A stretch of 64,000 nucleotides of DNA from positions 15,237,479 through 15,301,478 of the forward strand of contig CM036245.1 in NCBI GenBank assembly GCA_020698575.1. Reading direction: 5' to 3'. A program made the position numbers and the translations under genes. The stretch is from Bostrychus sinensis. Lineage: Eukaryota > Chordata > Actinopteri > Gobiiformes > Eleotridae. The notes beneath the pieces were generated by a model, which saw nothing but the letters and a program-made list of their open reading frames with translations, had not been told where the DNA came from and searched no databases. Positions 37,371 to 51,068 of this stretch are shown piece by piece; within the stretch, counting starts at the first letter, position 1; each line of letters opens with the position of its first letter.

Positions 37371-39864
37371 GGCTATGGCTTTAACTCACTGTGGTCAAAT
37401 CAATTGTGTGCAAATACTTTACTTGTTTTACTTGGCATTGTTGCAGTATTGGGTGCAACTGTTTGGTTTTTCCAAAGATGGCCAGTCTGGGTAAAGTGTG
37501 TATTATTGCAAGTGCAATTTTACCTCTCAGTAACAGCTTTATGGTTATATGATACATTTAACATCTTCAAAAAATGTGCATGTTTTGAATAGTGATCTGC
37601 AGTTTATTGGATATTAGAAAAAGCAATACTACCATAATGCTTTTTATTATAGTTTATTTGAAATTGACTTAAGGCTCATTTATACACTCCCATTATGTAT
37701 ATAAATAGATATGTCCGTGCGGTGGCGTCACAGCATTTATACTTTCAAGCATTTTCTATGTCAGCATGTGTGTTATGGTAAATAAACAGCAGGGAGCAAT
37801 TGGCGACCGTCAAAGATTTTACTTAGACAGAAGAAAAAGAGCAACAATAACAACAAACATGGCGATGCTTTTTAAACCACATTTATTTAAAAAGAACCAA
37901 GACAATGTGGCAAAACTAGTGGTAGGTCTGTTCAGTCTTTATATACAGTGACAATAACTTTCTCTAGTCACTCCTAAAAAGTTCAACTGTTTCTTCTGCT
38001 GTGACTTGTTGAGCTTTGTTCACTCGCGCCCCCAAAGGTCAACACTGATCCATTCGTCCTTATCCGCAAGCGCTGGAAAATCAGACCAACGTGCAGCTCA
38101 GATTTCCTCTCTATTCTCCTTGACTGTACTAATTGAGCTGATTTGGCCCATCACAGGGAAATTAAATGAATAAATTGGTTTCTTTTGTCTCCCAGAGGAG
38201 CATTGCACCTAGAATAGAGTACACCCTGACCAAGCAGATTGGATTCACTTTAACACTGTTCTGATGCTGGCAGGACGCCCATGTGGACGGTCAAGCAGGG
38301 ATGGATGGAGGCTTTGAAAACTGGAACAATGATTGAAAAAAATCTAGTTAATAAGAATAATAATAAGGAAGTATAAGCGATATTTTGGGAATTATTAATC
38401 AAACAGTAACATGCAATCAAGACTTTGTTTTGGGTTATGGTTATTCCAATCTCAAACTGATGCAGCTATCAGTCCCACTTTCCAGGAGAAACCTGGAGGG
38501 ACTGAGAGCTTCGACTGTACTCTGTACTCTGTACTGTATTTTATTGAATAGGTTTTAAGTTTACTCAGAAAAAAAGCTAAACAAACCATGTCAAAGTGAA
38601 AGTACAACAGCACTACAGCATAGCAGTGCAGATCTTTAAGTGTCCTCAGAGATGATGAGCTAAGTGATATTTAATGACAGGTTTAAGTTTTTACATCCCA
38701 AGATGAAATTTAAAGTGTCTTTGTCATGTGTTCACTTGGCTCACCGGCTAATAACAGGTGTGGAGCTGTAGGCTGTGCTTCAGTGAGCTGAACATCTTTA
38801 AACTGTCAGAGATGCGCTTTGCAAAGCTCCAGAGCTTTACAATGAAACTCAAATATTGATCTGAGTCAAGTCTTGCTGTGGTCTTATGAATCTACACCTG
38901 TCTGGCATTTGTTTAAAAAATAAACTTGTTCAATAAACTGGAAACAAATGAACACTTGTTTCTCATGACTTTTTCTGATGTACACAATAGGCCTTAGTTT
39001 GGGAAAAAAAAACAAAAACTTCAAGAAGCCATCTGGAAGCACTTTTCATTAAATATGATTTGGATAACTTTCCTTGTAGCACTATGCAGAGAATATATAG
39101 TGCCTACCCTGTCTCCCAGTCTGTCACATGTTCACACTGCATCCTCTTGTCACTGCTGTGAACAAATGTGATCTGCCACATCCAACTTCTGGTGTGAGCG
39201 CCTCAGTGAAACACTTCACATTTCCATTACTGCCACAGAGCGGTCTTTCCTGAGGCCATCACACACAGAGAAGCACAAAGATGGAGGACAGAGCTTTTAG
39301 AGTATCACATTCCCTTTTCCTCTGCTCTCAGGAAAATGTTCACTTCAACTCAAATGAATATGGTTTTGTTCACATGTGGTTCTGTCAGAAACAAGAGTCA
39401 GGGCTGAAATGGACACAGAGATCACAGTGAAGACTGTAAGGCACTGATGTATTGTTTGCTATAATGTTTAATTTAGTTAAAGGTATTTAAATCCAGATTT
39501 ACATGTTAAGTGCTGCAGCAGTTGCATTCAGTTTAATAAATCTAGATGTAATAGTAAAAACTTAGTCCTGGGAATCTGTTGGTTATACTTAATAAGCAGC
39601 ACATTTAGAGTCAGGTTTTGACACTGTTTCAGTTTAATCATGTATTGTATACCCACCTGCGGGTGGCACTGAGTCCTGTTGTAGCAGCGGTGTGTAATCC
39701 TCTGTGGGAATCTCCTCATTAGATTTCTCTCACACAACAGGGATTACAGTGATTTGGCACAGTATAGAAGCAGCGCAGATGAATAGCTGGCTGTGTGGTA
39801 TGTTCTCATTGGTTTTGTTTCATGTGAATGGCCTGCAGATTGTAGTTTTCATGTACCAATGAAT
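37371..39864. other. Unannotated stretch with a possible old interspersed element
   Basis: The part near 37670-37760 (catttatactcccat, gtccgtgcggtggcgtcac) looks like a fish interspersed repeat with CpG-rich ends, but I could not define borders. The rest shows no gene. Confidence 0.35.
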
Positions 39865-39964
39865 TTACACAGTCTCTAATATTTTGTTGGACTGCCTTTA
39901 GCTTTGATTACAGCATTCATTTGCTATGGCATTGTTTCAATAAACTTCTGCAATGTCAAAAGAT

Positions 39965-40204
39965 TTATTTCCATCCAGTGTTGCATACATTTTTCACCAA
40001 GATCTGGTATTTATGATGGGAGAGTGTGACCACTGTGCAAAGCCTTTTCCAGCACATTCCGAAAATTCTCAATGGGGTTAAGGTCTGGACCCTGTGGTGG
40101 CCAGTCCATGCTGAAAATGATGTCTCATGCTCCTTGAACCACTCTTTCACAATTTGAGCTCGATGAATCCTGGCATTGTCATCTTGGAATAAGCCCAGTG
40201 CCAT
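39965..40204 (-). pseudogene. Tc1-like transposase, C-terminal half, frameshifted
   Basis: The frame begins near LFQDDNARIHRAQIVKEWFKEHETSFS, which holds the second catalytic Asp of the DDE domain. After HETSFS the frame shifts: the expected DWPP..GPDLNPIENF region with the catalytic Glu lies in another frame, and the current frame instead reads AWTGHHRVQTLTPLRIFG. The DNA-binding half and first Asp are deleted. It cannot encode an active enzyme. Confidence 0.82.
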
Positions 40205-40360
40205 CAGGAAAGAAAAAAATCATTGATGGAGTAACCTGGTCATTCAGTATATTCAGGTGTAGCTGACCTCATTCTTTGGCCCCATAACATTGCTGAACCT
40301 AGACCTGACCAACTGTAGGGAGGCTCTTACTTATTTACTTAGGTACATCTAGGTGGCGAC

Positions 40361-40388
40361 TTTATTTATTTATTTATTTATTTATTTT
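40361..40388. repeat. (TTTA)n microsatellite inside a Tc1 terminal repeat
   Basis: The A/T tract that is normally a simple run in this family's terminal repeat is a TTTA array of about seven units here. Confidence 0.85.
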
Positions 40389-40402
40389 GGTCAGGCAGTG
40401 TA

Positions 40403-43400
40403 GTTGATTGACCAAATATTTGTGAACTCAAGTAACTCTTTTTTAGCATCATCAATATATTTTTTTTTATCTGGAATAAGAGGAAGAATAAATGCTCATG
40501 GATGTAGGCTGTGGTACCTTTTTATTATTAATAATAATAATCATCATCATTATTTCAAAACAGGTATTGCCATTTTGTGGCCTTGGAAATAAAGACTTAT
40601 TTAAGCAATAGCGGACTGACTGTGAAGAAACAGACAAAGTTTCTCATGTCTCAACACATCCACATTTTGATTTGAAATTAATTAGACTGGCTTTTCTTAA
40701 ATCCTTATGAAAAGACATGGGATGTGGAGATCTACTGACTGTTGACGTGGGCTAATTGCTGTAAACATACAATTAAACTGACTTGTAACATTGACACACA
40801 TTATTGTCTGAGATTAATCCACTGGACTTAATTGGCTCTCACATGGCACACACATAATGCTAGAGTTGAGTGAAATTTGAATTTGGAGATGGAAAACATA
40901 TTTCAGATGAGGGCTGAGAAAGGATATCTCTTCTCTGTGAGAGGGAATTATAGCTGTCAGACGCAGACAGAAGATAAACTCCAGTGGGATTGGAGCTCAT
41001 GTGCAAAACGGGATTTAATAGATAGACTTAGATTCAGGCTTATATTCATTGACTCCCACAAAATGCTTCCATTATTTTATGAAAGGGAAATTGGCCAAAT
41101 GGAATTTGACTGGTATTTAATTATGAATTAGCATTTGTTTACAAAGACAGAAGCATAGAAAAAAAAATGTATAATGTTTAGCAGATGTTTCTTAGTTACT
41201 GCTTGAATTATTATTGGTCTCAGGCAACAGGTGTTTATAGTAGCTGCTCCTGACAGAAACAGAGAGGAACAAGAGAGAGACAGAGGTGGAGATAGATTTA
41301 CTGAAGCATCTGTGTGTGTGCGCATGCCTGCCTGCGTGCCTTCCTGCGTGCCTATGTGTGTAAGACCTTCAGCATCATATCTCATCAGTTTAGTAGAAGT
41401 GACAAACATCTGTGAGCTCTTTGTTTTGGAGGATTTTAACAATGACAATAATAGAAAATGAGTATTCCCCATGCAGCATAATTATAGAACAGCCCAGGGC
41501 CATTAATATTCTGCTCCTGAAAATTTAACTGAATCCTGTAGCATTGTCACATATTGATTAATTTCATTCAACTTATTTTAGTTAGGGTTCACAGGGAGCG
41601 CAGCAACATTGGGCTTTAGGTGAGGTACTCCCTGGACAATGGCCTGTTAGTCACAAGGCTGCAGAGCCGGCTTTTTGCTTCAGTGATATAGGCAGCGGCA
41701 TAGGGCGGCGAGTGGTTAGGGGGCACGAGCCATCGCCCCGTGTGCAGTGCTGCCAGTGTGGGGTCAGTGATACTCCCAGCAAATAATGTAAATACCAAAA
41801 CAATCATAAATGTGTTCTACACTTCTCAAGCCTCAAATCAGTCTTTGTTTCATGACAATCAACCTCATATTCACTGAGAAATCATCATTTCTAACTCACA
41901 GAAATAAGACATGCAGTTACAGACAATGTGATCAGCGCGACACCGCAGTCGTGTGCAGCGTATTTCTATTTTTACTTTTACATTTACTATGGGCAATTTA
42001 GATTAATCAGTTCACACACATCTGCATAGGTAACACATACATAAATGCTGATTGACAAGGGCCAGACAATAAAAGGACATTAATGCTGTCATTGGTTAAG
42101 ACTTGGGGAGCATTAACAGGTTGTGAATTGTTAAAATGTCAAGAAATATGGTTTTAAGATAAAAGTGCTGCCCACGGAAACTGTCATTCAGACTTAACAT
42201 TTAGTTTGGCTTCACTTTAGGCATTCATTTTTAGATGTAGCCATCCTTTCTGTGGTCCACATCTTTTTCTTATCAACTCAATTATAAAAGTAGCTCTGGT
42301 CGGATTATAAGCTTTAACCTAATTGAAACAGCCCAAGTTATACTGTGTAACACAAGTCATTGCAATGTTCTAACAGTTGTCTATTTTGATTTTATTTCAG
42401 TGACTAAAATGAGCTGCCTTATCAGTGGACCATTTTTGAACTTGTCTCACATAATTAGGTTTTAAATCTTAATCCATCCCTTACTTTTTGCACTTGTAAA
42501 GTCAGTGTTAAAGCTAGGGAAGAAAAAGAGTTTAAGTGCTGAAGTCACAACCAAATGCTAATGAACCTATCTCCATATTTGATAATTGGATCCAACTCTA
42601 ATTGAAATTTAAGAAAGAGCTTAGACTTGCTGTCAGTTTGCTAATATTGTAGCTCAGTCTTTCCTCTCTGACTGATGTTTGACTGTGACGATAAATCAGT
42701 GTTTCAACTAACTTCATTACGTATCCATGACTCAGTGAACAAGTCACTTTTAGTAAACTACTGCTGAGATAATCATTACATTTAAACATCTGGGACAAAA
42801 ACACAAGTCCATTAACAATTCTGACACTAGTACATTGCTAATGTGATTTTTATTTTAATCCTGTCAAGCCAACACTTAATAGCCACACATGCCATTTATT
42901 TCACAATCAAGTACTTGCAGAATTATTTTGTGTGCCATGAAGCCAATTTATTACTGCTCAAAACCTTCTATTAGCTACACCTCTGGTTTAAGCACATACT
43001 CACTTTTCCTGCTCTCTTGCTCAGGCTTTTGTGATGAAGTGTGAATCACATTTGGTATGGCATAATTGACAGTATTTTTAAAGGAGGTCAGCGCTCCTGA
43101 TGTAGTGGATACCATATATTACTCTGTTTTAATTTTTTGTATTAGTTTGCACTTTCCCAATTCACTTGTATTTGCAGAATTGCTCTTGTTGTTCCTTCTG
43201 ACTGATCCCTTTTCAAACTAAGCTTGTAAATTACTGTAATTGGTAGTTTTGGCAGATTTTTGTGCCACATAGGCTACCAAAGATTGTGGCTCTTGATTTG
43301 AACCCATTACACATTACACATGCAGCATATCCATTTGAAGTTTACTTTGAAATGTGATGTTTTAAACCTAGGAGCGAGAGCAGTGCAATGGCAAATATGA

Positions 43401-46400
43401 TGTAGTGAAACTAATGTGTGCAGATTGCCGACTGCCTGGGCCGTCCACTGATATCTCATTAATCTTTTCTTAGGAGCTTCTTCCTTTCTTAAGCTCTTTT
43501 GACGGCCTTATTTGATATGTGCACCAACCAAAACAATTATTATTTATTATTATTGACTTTTAATAGGTCAAATACAGTGCCAGACAATGTTCACAGAGCA
43601 AAGACGATTAAAGAGAAACATTTTCCCATAATTCAACATCAATCAATGTAGGTGAACTGCACATACTGTCCCAATGATCCAGTCCAGTGGGTTGTAGAAT
43701 TAATGTGCACCAGATTAGACACTAATTTCAACACATACTCGGCATAATAATAAAATGCTGGGTTTATGAAGCCGACTTACAGGTGGATGTCAAAAAATCT
43801 GAAAATAAAAAAGTTTATTTAAGGAGTTCAATTCAAGTATCTATTTTAATTGTGATGATTATGTGATATTATGTACAACACAGTCATCACAATTTATATA
43901 TGTGAATACTGAATTAACCTATTATATGACTTCAACTTTGAATAAAATTATTGAAACAAATCTACACTGGCAGTGTGGAGGACACAGAGACAGTCCAGAG
44001 ACACATAAGACAATGAAAGAGAGTGTCTAATGAGATGGAGAGGATGAGACCCAGTGGAGCTGGTTCGTGTGTCTCTTGCTTTCTCTCTTTCCTGTTTGAC
44101 CACAGAGTTTTTAAAAACAAAGTTAGATAAGCAGCCACACTTATTTATATGGTAATCCAGCAAAGAAAGACATCAAACATTAGGATACCCAGAGTTAAGA
44201 GGAGTTAAATATCTTCATTTGTGTCTTTGGGGGTGCTTGTTTCTTCCATTATGACCTTGTGGTGAAATTATTTTGGATCCAATGAGACGCTTGGTTTGAC
44301 TGGTACTCACCAGAAATGTCTTTACCTCTCAGGAACCCTTTTAAAACCCTCTCTGTTTCTATATTACCAAGGCCAGTTGATGCAATTTAGCTGTTCATCA
44401 GCACAGACAACATCTATTGTTTATTGCTGTTTATCCGGACAAAACCATGTACATTTACTCAGTACTGCGACTGAAATAGGTTACTTCTAATGCAAGGTGA
44501 TATTGTGGGTTTACATAATAGTGTTTTCTTTCCTGACAGACAGCTGAATGTCAGTGTAAAGTGCATCTGATCTATAAACATCTTGCAACAAACCTCACAC
44601 TTTCACGTCACACTTCACTCACACTCACACCTCTGTTTGCAATCAATATACTGGACTTCAAAAGAACATATTTGTGAATCCGGGATATGATGCTCGCTAC
44701 AGCTCTCTTTCCCACATTCTTCCAGCAGTGCTTTGTAATATAGTCGAGCAAAAGAACTCAGGATCAGCTCAGAGCTCAGAGTAAACCAAGGATTTAACAG
44801 TAAAACCTTTTCAGAGACTGAGGGTTGAGCAGGTGTAGCTCAGCAGGTCACATTTGGGTTGCATTGAAAGTGTGGAAGAAACTATTATCGTATCCATTTA
44901 TTCATAAGGCTGTGTCAATGGCCTATCTTATCTTATATGAGGCCTTATGTTAAGTTAGTTTTACAAAATGCTCAACACCAAACAGTATTATGTCCTCTCT
45001 GAAGCCCTGGGAGCAGCTAAGAATGTTTTTTTTTTTTTTTTTCTTTTTGTGCCTATTTTAATTAAAAATGTTCTCTTTTGTAAATACTGGATTTTATGAT
45101 AGGAGCTATGTTATTGGCATCACGTCATGCTCTGAAGCTTTTTGTGACAAGAGTGTGCATGTTTCTTTAAAAGGTTAAGAGTTGACCTTTATCTAGTATT
45201 AAACACAAACAGTTCTGACAGACCTGTGGGAGCCTCCTCTGATGTGAAGAGAAAACTAAATAACTACCCAGCTTTGTAAATTATGTAGATAACAAGCTCA
45301 CATTCAGAAATATATAAATATGTAATGAGAAATTAACTCTAGGGTTGTTTAAACAGAGCAGATAGTACAAGGTGTAAAGATGGCCAACTTGCATCGCTTA
45401 TAAGGAGCTAATTAAAAGGTTGTGTCGGTTGTTTTGTCATGCTTCTTGTGCTGTTTTGGAAAGTAATGCAGGTGCACTTCTTGCATATTATGGTATGGTT
45501 GAACAGTTTTGCCCTGGAGAAAAAAAAAAGGTCATCACTTATTAAATTTGTGACTAAAATGTTCAGTTATTATGGCTGCTTAAAAGTTTCCAGGCCTCTA
45601 ACCTGACTGTCCGTCTTGTAAAGTCTGCACAAATATTTCTGTGTTACTTGTATTCACCTAACGCAAACATCTCTTTCTAAACATTTCTATCAATAAATTG
45701 CTGTCTAAAGTTAATGCAGGGGCGCATCTCATCACTTTCAGACAATAATCTCACTGCTTTGTTTGTTGTTACAGCTCACTGAGCACTGAGCTGATGTCTG
45801 AGTGTCTGAGTGCATCAATACTGTAATAGAAAAGCAGTGAGCTAAAATGTATTGTAAAGGGAAGTCTCGCCTTTCCATTGCTTTGTTTATACTAGATTCA
45901 ATCTCAAATAACGTTATGTTTTTTTCCTCTGTGTTTGCTTTATTTTGGTCAGATTTACTTAATTTATAATGGGCAAAACTGAAAAAAAAGAAAAGTGGTA
46001 AATTAAGCGCTACATTTAGGATGAAATTAGTGCAAAAAGAACAGCCATAAATCACAGACTCAGCAGCAGAGTTTCAGATAATCATGTGGCACTGTGTGAT
46101 AGAGCCACTGGAGGAGGTCCCTGAAATAGACAGAGGAGTTTTATTCAAACCAGACACTGAGACTCCCCCGCGCTGTGGCAGTCATTAACATCACAGCTTT
46201 AGTCAATGCAACACAGTAGGAGGTAAGGGTTTAAAAAAATACATTCTCCTTGGGGTAAAGAAATACACCTGCAAACAATCCAACAAGGAAACTCTTTAAG
46301 CCACTGTCTTGTAGCAATATGGCATTAGCTACATAGACTCTCTCATTGTGTAATATCCGTTTTTTGTTCTGCTCACGTACTAATTAATTGGTATTTAACT

Positions 46401-48427
46401 CAGTGTTGTCTTGTTCTGTCGCATAATGACAGGCATGTTAAAACTGTGTAAAATAAGCCAGCGACTAATTACTTTTTATAAGCTATGATTGGTGGCTCCA
46501 TGAATCATACATTGACAGAATCATCTCCACTAACGCTGTGGTTGAAATTAATAGCTACAACTTTTTTTCTTAATGTGCAATGATCTGGATTTTAAGTCAA
46601 ATGTATACATATGTGCTCAGTGGTTTCATGATACAGTGATGATGGTGTAGGTGGATGCTCTGCTCAATCAAAAACATATGTTTCACCCCCAGCAAAAAAA
46701 AAAAAAAAAAAAAGGGGGGAAAAAAGGGACCTAAAATGAAACAAAGTGCATTTTGATGTTTAAGTCAAAAGAATTCAGTTTAATCTCTCCATGTTTTGGT
46801 GTGTAACATTTCTCACTTCCCTTTGTTTATTCCTCTTGGGTTTGCAGATGCAGGTCCAATGGAGACTCTAGTGTATGATTCATTCACACTCATCCCAGTG
46901 TGTGGAGTAATTGGTCCCACAGAAAATCTTTAATAAATCATAGATTGTCATGTTCCTCACGTTGTTTTCTTCACAGTAAATCTCACAGTTAACAACTGAT
47001 GGTTGGTTGGTTACATTGAAATAAAGGATGCAGTATGTTGCGCTTCACTTTGATAGAATAGCTTGGTGGTTGGGTTTAGGGTTGCCAGGTCAGGCCAGGA
47101 AACAGCAAATGAAAACAGCTTCTCCAGACACAGACCTTTTCCCTTCCCTCACAGACAGATCCTCAGAGACATGCTGATTTGGCTTGGCTTCATTGGGATT
47201 CCCTTTGGGTTGAAAGGTTTGGCATACCCAAAATATGGATCATTATTTAGAAATAGCCTTCATTCACATAATCTGCATGCATAAATAGATCTGCCCAACC
47301 CGCAGGATTTTTTTTTTTTTTTTTTTTTCACCCGCTGCAACACTTAAAAAGCTGCCTTGGCAACTCTGATTGGGTTGAGCTTGTAGTTTTGTGGTCGGTC
47401 CAAAATGTCATTGAGTGAACCATTTGCTTTGCCAGGCTGCACATGAAGAAATCAAGAGGACCCACTTACTGGAATATTACACATACTGTCAAGTGGCTAG
47501 ACTGAGCACAGAGTAAACTGAGAATGAATCAAGGCAGAGACATTCAGTGTTGAGACCATGACCATGGCAAACTGAGAACACAGAAAATGGAGAAAAAGAT
47601 CAGTGGCTCAACCAGACAAGGCTTACTAGTCATTATGCATAGCCTGAGCTTGGTGCAGTTTCAGTTACTTCATAATCTCTTTGAGCCATGGCCCATGTTA
47701 TGCAAGTTTGAGGGTTTGTCCAGTGCTATGTACAGATATGGATCCCAGGAGGATTATAGCAGGTCTATGGTGGTTTTATTATTTCTAACACCCAGACTCT
47801 GGTGTACAGGATAGTGTAATGAACAATGTATGAATGTATGCAGACAGTATATACAGCAGAAATCATTCACCTCTGAAGTGACTGACGGCACATGATACTC
47901 AGCCTGACATCTGTGAATCAGCTCAGACTATGACAGAAAACTGTAGACACTATAATCCTGTTTGGATCTAAATATAAGCCTTGCTGTTCTGAGAAGGCAG
48001 CTAAATGCACATAGAAAACAGTGTTAAGTATGGAGATTATGTTGGATTTTATGGGATGCTGTGTGTGCTACAGCAATCTTTTCTCTATTTCCCTTTTTCC
48101 TTCAGATTTTTTTTTCTTCCGTTTAAAGGCACCACAGCAAACCATACCTTCTAACATGCAGTGATTTGCATATTAATTTGGCATAGGATGGCAGATGCCT
48201 TTTCTGATGCAACCTTCTTTATTTATGTGGGTATACCAACATTTTGAGATTTCCCTGTGTAACTCTCTTTTGCTGTTGAGTGATCTCTTTATTATCCTAG
48301 CTGTTGTAATTGTTACTGTTAAGCTTCTTGTGTCCCCACTGGAGATGTTGACTTAGTCCTGGTCCTCTCATTTGGCTTAGTCGTTTCATTTGCGGAAGCA
48401 CTAAAATCCATTTGACATATAACTGGT
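40403..48427. other. 8 kb unannotated non-coding stretch
   Basis: I see no gene. Landmarks are a CCTGCCTGCGTG-type mini repeat at 41320-41350, T runs at 45028-45044, a poly-A/poly-G patch at 46695-46728 and a T run at 47310-47328. A fragment at 41600-41650 faintly resembles a SINE/L2 tail. Open frames here are short and overlap on both strands. Confidence 0.45.
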
Positions 48428-48590
48428 GGTCCTGCTGCTGGGTTGTTGCCCTCCTTCGGCCTCCTCCATGTCTCCTGATGTACTGGCCTGTCTCCTGGTA
48501 GCGTTTCCATGCTCTGGACACTACGCTGACAGACACAGCAAACCTTCTTGCCACAGCTCGCATTGATGTGCCATCCTGGATGAGCTGCAT
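48297..48590 (-). pseudogene. Tc1-like transposase, N-terminal fragment
   Basis: The first part encodes the paired-type helix-turn-helix (LIQDGTSMRAVARRFAVSVS, then RAWKRYQETGQYIRR) and the basic GRRRAT segment. It keeps the IRRHGGGRRRATTQQQDH reading that is lost in the 22 kb copy. After QQQDH the frame runs into unrelated flanking sequence and ends at 48297. No catalytic residue is present. Confidence 0.85.
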
Positions 48591-48924
48591 ACCTGAGCCA
48601 CTTGTGTGGGTTGTAGACTCCGTCTCATGCTACCACTAGAGTGAAAGCACTGTCAGCATTCAAAAGTGACCAAAACATCAGCCAGAAAGCATAGGAACTG
48701 AGAAGTGGTCTGTGGTCACCTCCTGCAGAACCACTCCATTATTGGGGGGGTCTTGCTAATTGCCTATAATTTCCACCTGTTGTCTATTCCATTTGCACAA
48801 CAGCAGTGAAACTGATGTCAATCAGTGTTGCTTCCTAAGTGGACAGTTTGATTTCACAGAAGTGTGATTGACTTGGAGTTACATTGTTTTGTTTAAGTGT
48901 TCCCTTTATTTTTTGAGCAGTGTA
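48428..48924 (-). mobile_element. Second copy of the 21 kb Tc1 family, 5' part only
   Basis: The right end (gcagtgta at 48917-48924, with ccctttattttttga before it) and about 490 bp inward match the 22070-22560 part of the element at 21039-22560 closely. Similarity stops near 48428. The remaining two thirds and the other terminal repeat are absent, so this is a truncated copy, in the same orientation as the first. Confidence 0.88.
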
Positions 48925-50104
48925 CATATCACATAAATAGTTTCTGGGACAGTAATACTGACAAACTCGTCTGAGCCTATTCCACTCTCCTGATCTTGAT
49001 CAAGCCCAGAGCTCACTCACAGACCTCCATCACACAGTGGAGCTGCCTGGAATCTCATACATCAGCCCCAGTCAGTGACTACTACTTTATGTTCTGTCTA
49101 AAAAAAACATTCACAGTGATGTGATGGAGATGAGAAACATTTTTCCTCGAGATTCATTTCGGTTTGAATTGATGAGCTGCTTCCTGCTTTCACTGAACCG
49201 CAGTCTGTTCAGCTCCAGCCTCCTCTCAGCTCTGACACACAACTGATGTATTTACACAGACTTCCTCCTGACCAGAAAGAGACCATTTTGCTGCAGCTGA
49301 TATTGAAAACTATTCTGCAACCAAAATGGAGCAGGCTCACATTGTGTTGTTTAAATATCCTGCATCTGCCTCTTACAAATTGTATCAATGTTGGTTCAGG
49401 TTTGTGTTTTCTTTCCTCTTCTGTCTCACACTACACATTACCATGTACAAGTAAAACACAGACAGTAAATGGAGTGTAAATATGCATTTTTTTTTCCTTT
49501 AAAGATGGTACTTTGTTTTTGTTTTTTTTTTCTTTATATTTGCTCAAGATGTGAAATTCTCCATCTATAGTAGAGCTTTATATTTACACATTCAATAACA
49601 AGGTTGTTCATCATGACCATACCTATTGGACAGAAACACTTTAATGAGAATGCGGTCAGAGGAAACATCCTTTTACTAATGATCCTTATGTTCACCAATA
49701 AACACTGTCAGCATTAATCAACTGTTGAGAAACTGCTCAGTGAAGTGTGTAGTAAATGTGACAGATTTATGAGACAAGAGGCAGAAACACTGAACAAGAA
49801 ATGTGCTGCATGGTTGAAGAAATTAGACATAATTAAGAAAGTAATCATGTTAAATATATTATTTTACAGCACATAAACAGCCAGACTAACTCTTTTCCTA
49901 TTTAATACAAAGAAGTCAATCTGGTACCGCTTCACTTCAGTATTATTTCTATGGGCAGAAAAATCACAGACGGAGTAACTAATCAGAGGAACTACGGACG
50001 TTGTTGACCCGTATCCAAAACAAACATGGTGCTTATGAAAAATTGTTACTGGTTTTGCAATAAAACACCAGTATACACTGTATTATTATTATAAATTATT
50101 ATTA
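48925..50104. other. Unannotated non-coding stretch
   Basis: I see no gene; a T-rich patch lies near 49486-49533 and an ATT-rich patch near 50082-50106. Confidence 0.5.
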
Positions 50105-50116
50105 TTGGGGGCGAGT

Positions 50117-50317
50117 ATGTCTGCGGTGTGGAGGTATTTTAAAGTGGATGACAAAACCTTGCAATTGCAAAGTGTGAGATATACAAACTTGGAATTTCAA
50201 GAGGTGGCAATGAAAAGGCTGCATTTAACACGACAAAACATGATATGGTACCTCAAAAACAAGCACCTGACACAATACAATGAATTTACTCAGGCAACCC
50301 AGTCAAAGACGAGTTAG
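50117..50317 (+). pseudogene. Decayed BED-type zinc-finger region of a hAT transposase
   Basis: From the ATG at 50117 the frame reads SAVWRYFKVDDKT and later MIWYLKNKHLTQYNEF, the order seen around BED fingers of hAT transposases (aromatic W..YF motif, then H-L-K-x-K-H helix). The zinc-binding cysteines expected between them are gone; this frame has no cysteine at all, so the finger cannot form. It stops at 50317. Similarity-like residues continue to about 50440 (AMVEQMIAMSDLPFEY) in another frame. Confidence 0.6.
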
Positions 50318-50669
50318 CCCACGCTGCAGGACATTTTGAAGAGGAGAGAAAAAATGCCCCGTGACAGCGCGAAGGCACAGAGCATCACAGCCATGGTTGA
50401 GCAAATGATTGCAATGAGTGACCTGCCATTCGAATACATACAAATACAAACATTACACATTAAAATGCACCTTTTGAACATCATGTTTCTATAAAGTCAA
50501 GTCATCACCAGACACCAGTATTAAGCCAATTTATTTTTTTTATTTCCTTTTTAATTTAGATTTGGTTCTATGGTTAGATTTTTTTATTGTTCATTAATTG
50601 CCTAACTGAAGAGCTATGGTGGTGTTTATTATCTTATTGTTTTGAATTGTGTGTTACTTTTTTTTTTTT

Positions 50670-51068
50670 TTTTTTTACTTCTTCACAAAGTCAGCCAACC
50701 TGTTGCTTGCAAAAGAACACCTCATCCAGGAGGTGACCAAAACAGAGGGAAGGAGGTCCGCCAGTGCAGTGCCAGAGGAAATGGGCTGCAGCAGAGCCAG
50801 TGAGCAGCAGTCACAGGGCCGGTCCGCGAGTACCACATCAGCAGAAGCTCAGGTGCAGAAAGAACATGCTAATCAGTTTCCCTCCATGGCTGCTGTTGCA
50901 ACCCAGTATCTCCGTGCCCCCTGCAGCTCTATGGACAGTGAGAGACGTTTTAGTGCAGTTGCAAACATCCTTGATGAAAACAGGAACAGGCTCAAACATG
51001 ACGTTGGTTTTCAACAAGAAAAATATACATTTCCTTTTGTGAAACTAAAAAAGGAGAGTAAGAATTAG
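50670..51068 (+). pseudogene. hAT transposase C-terminal dimerisation region
   Basis: The frame ends in ATQYLRAPCSSMDSERRFSA followed by RNRL, the hallmark order of the hAT dimerisation domain (YL..P.SS..SER.FS...RNRL). Upstream is SANLLLAKEHLIQEV and a Ser/Gln-rich linker. The apparent N-terminus is translation of a poly-T run and has no meaning. The stop is at 51066-51068, and about 330 bp of AT-rich sequence leads to the terminal repeat at 51399. It is the best preserved part of this relic. Confidence 0.75.

Larger units (their letters stand above)
39865..40402 (-). mobile_element. Internally deleted Tc1-like element (third family)
   Basis: The right end, reverse complemented, reads tacactgcctgaccaaaat followed by an expanded TAAA run and gtcgccacct, a Tc1-family inverted repeat. 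The remainder matches the 3' half of that family's transposase, then jumps at about 40316-40322 to the subterminal gaggctcttac segment, showing a large internal deletion. The opposite terminal repeat is missing near 39865, so the left border is approximate. Confidence 0.75.

Noticed and set aside
41600..41760. SINE/L2-tail-like and GGGCGGC-type segment
   Set aside because: Faint similarity to fish repeat tails and terminus-like words, with no border or second end.
46840..46930. Possible exon after tttgcag at about 46842-46848
   Set aside because: An acceptor-like sequence precedes a short frame, but there is no donor, conserved domain or length to support it.
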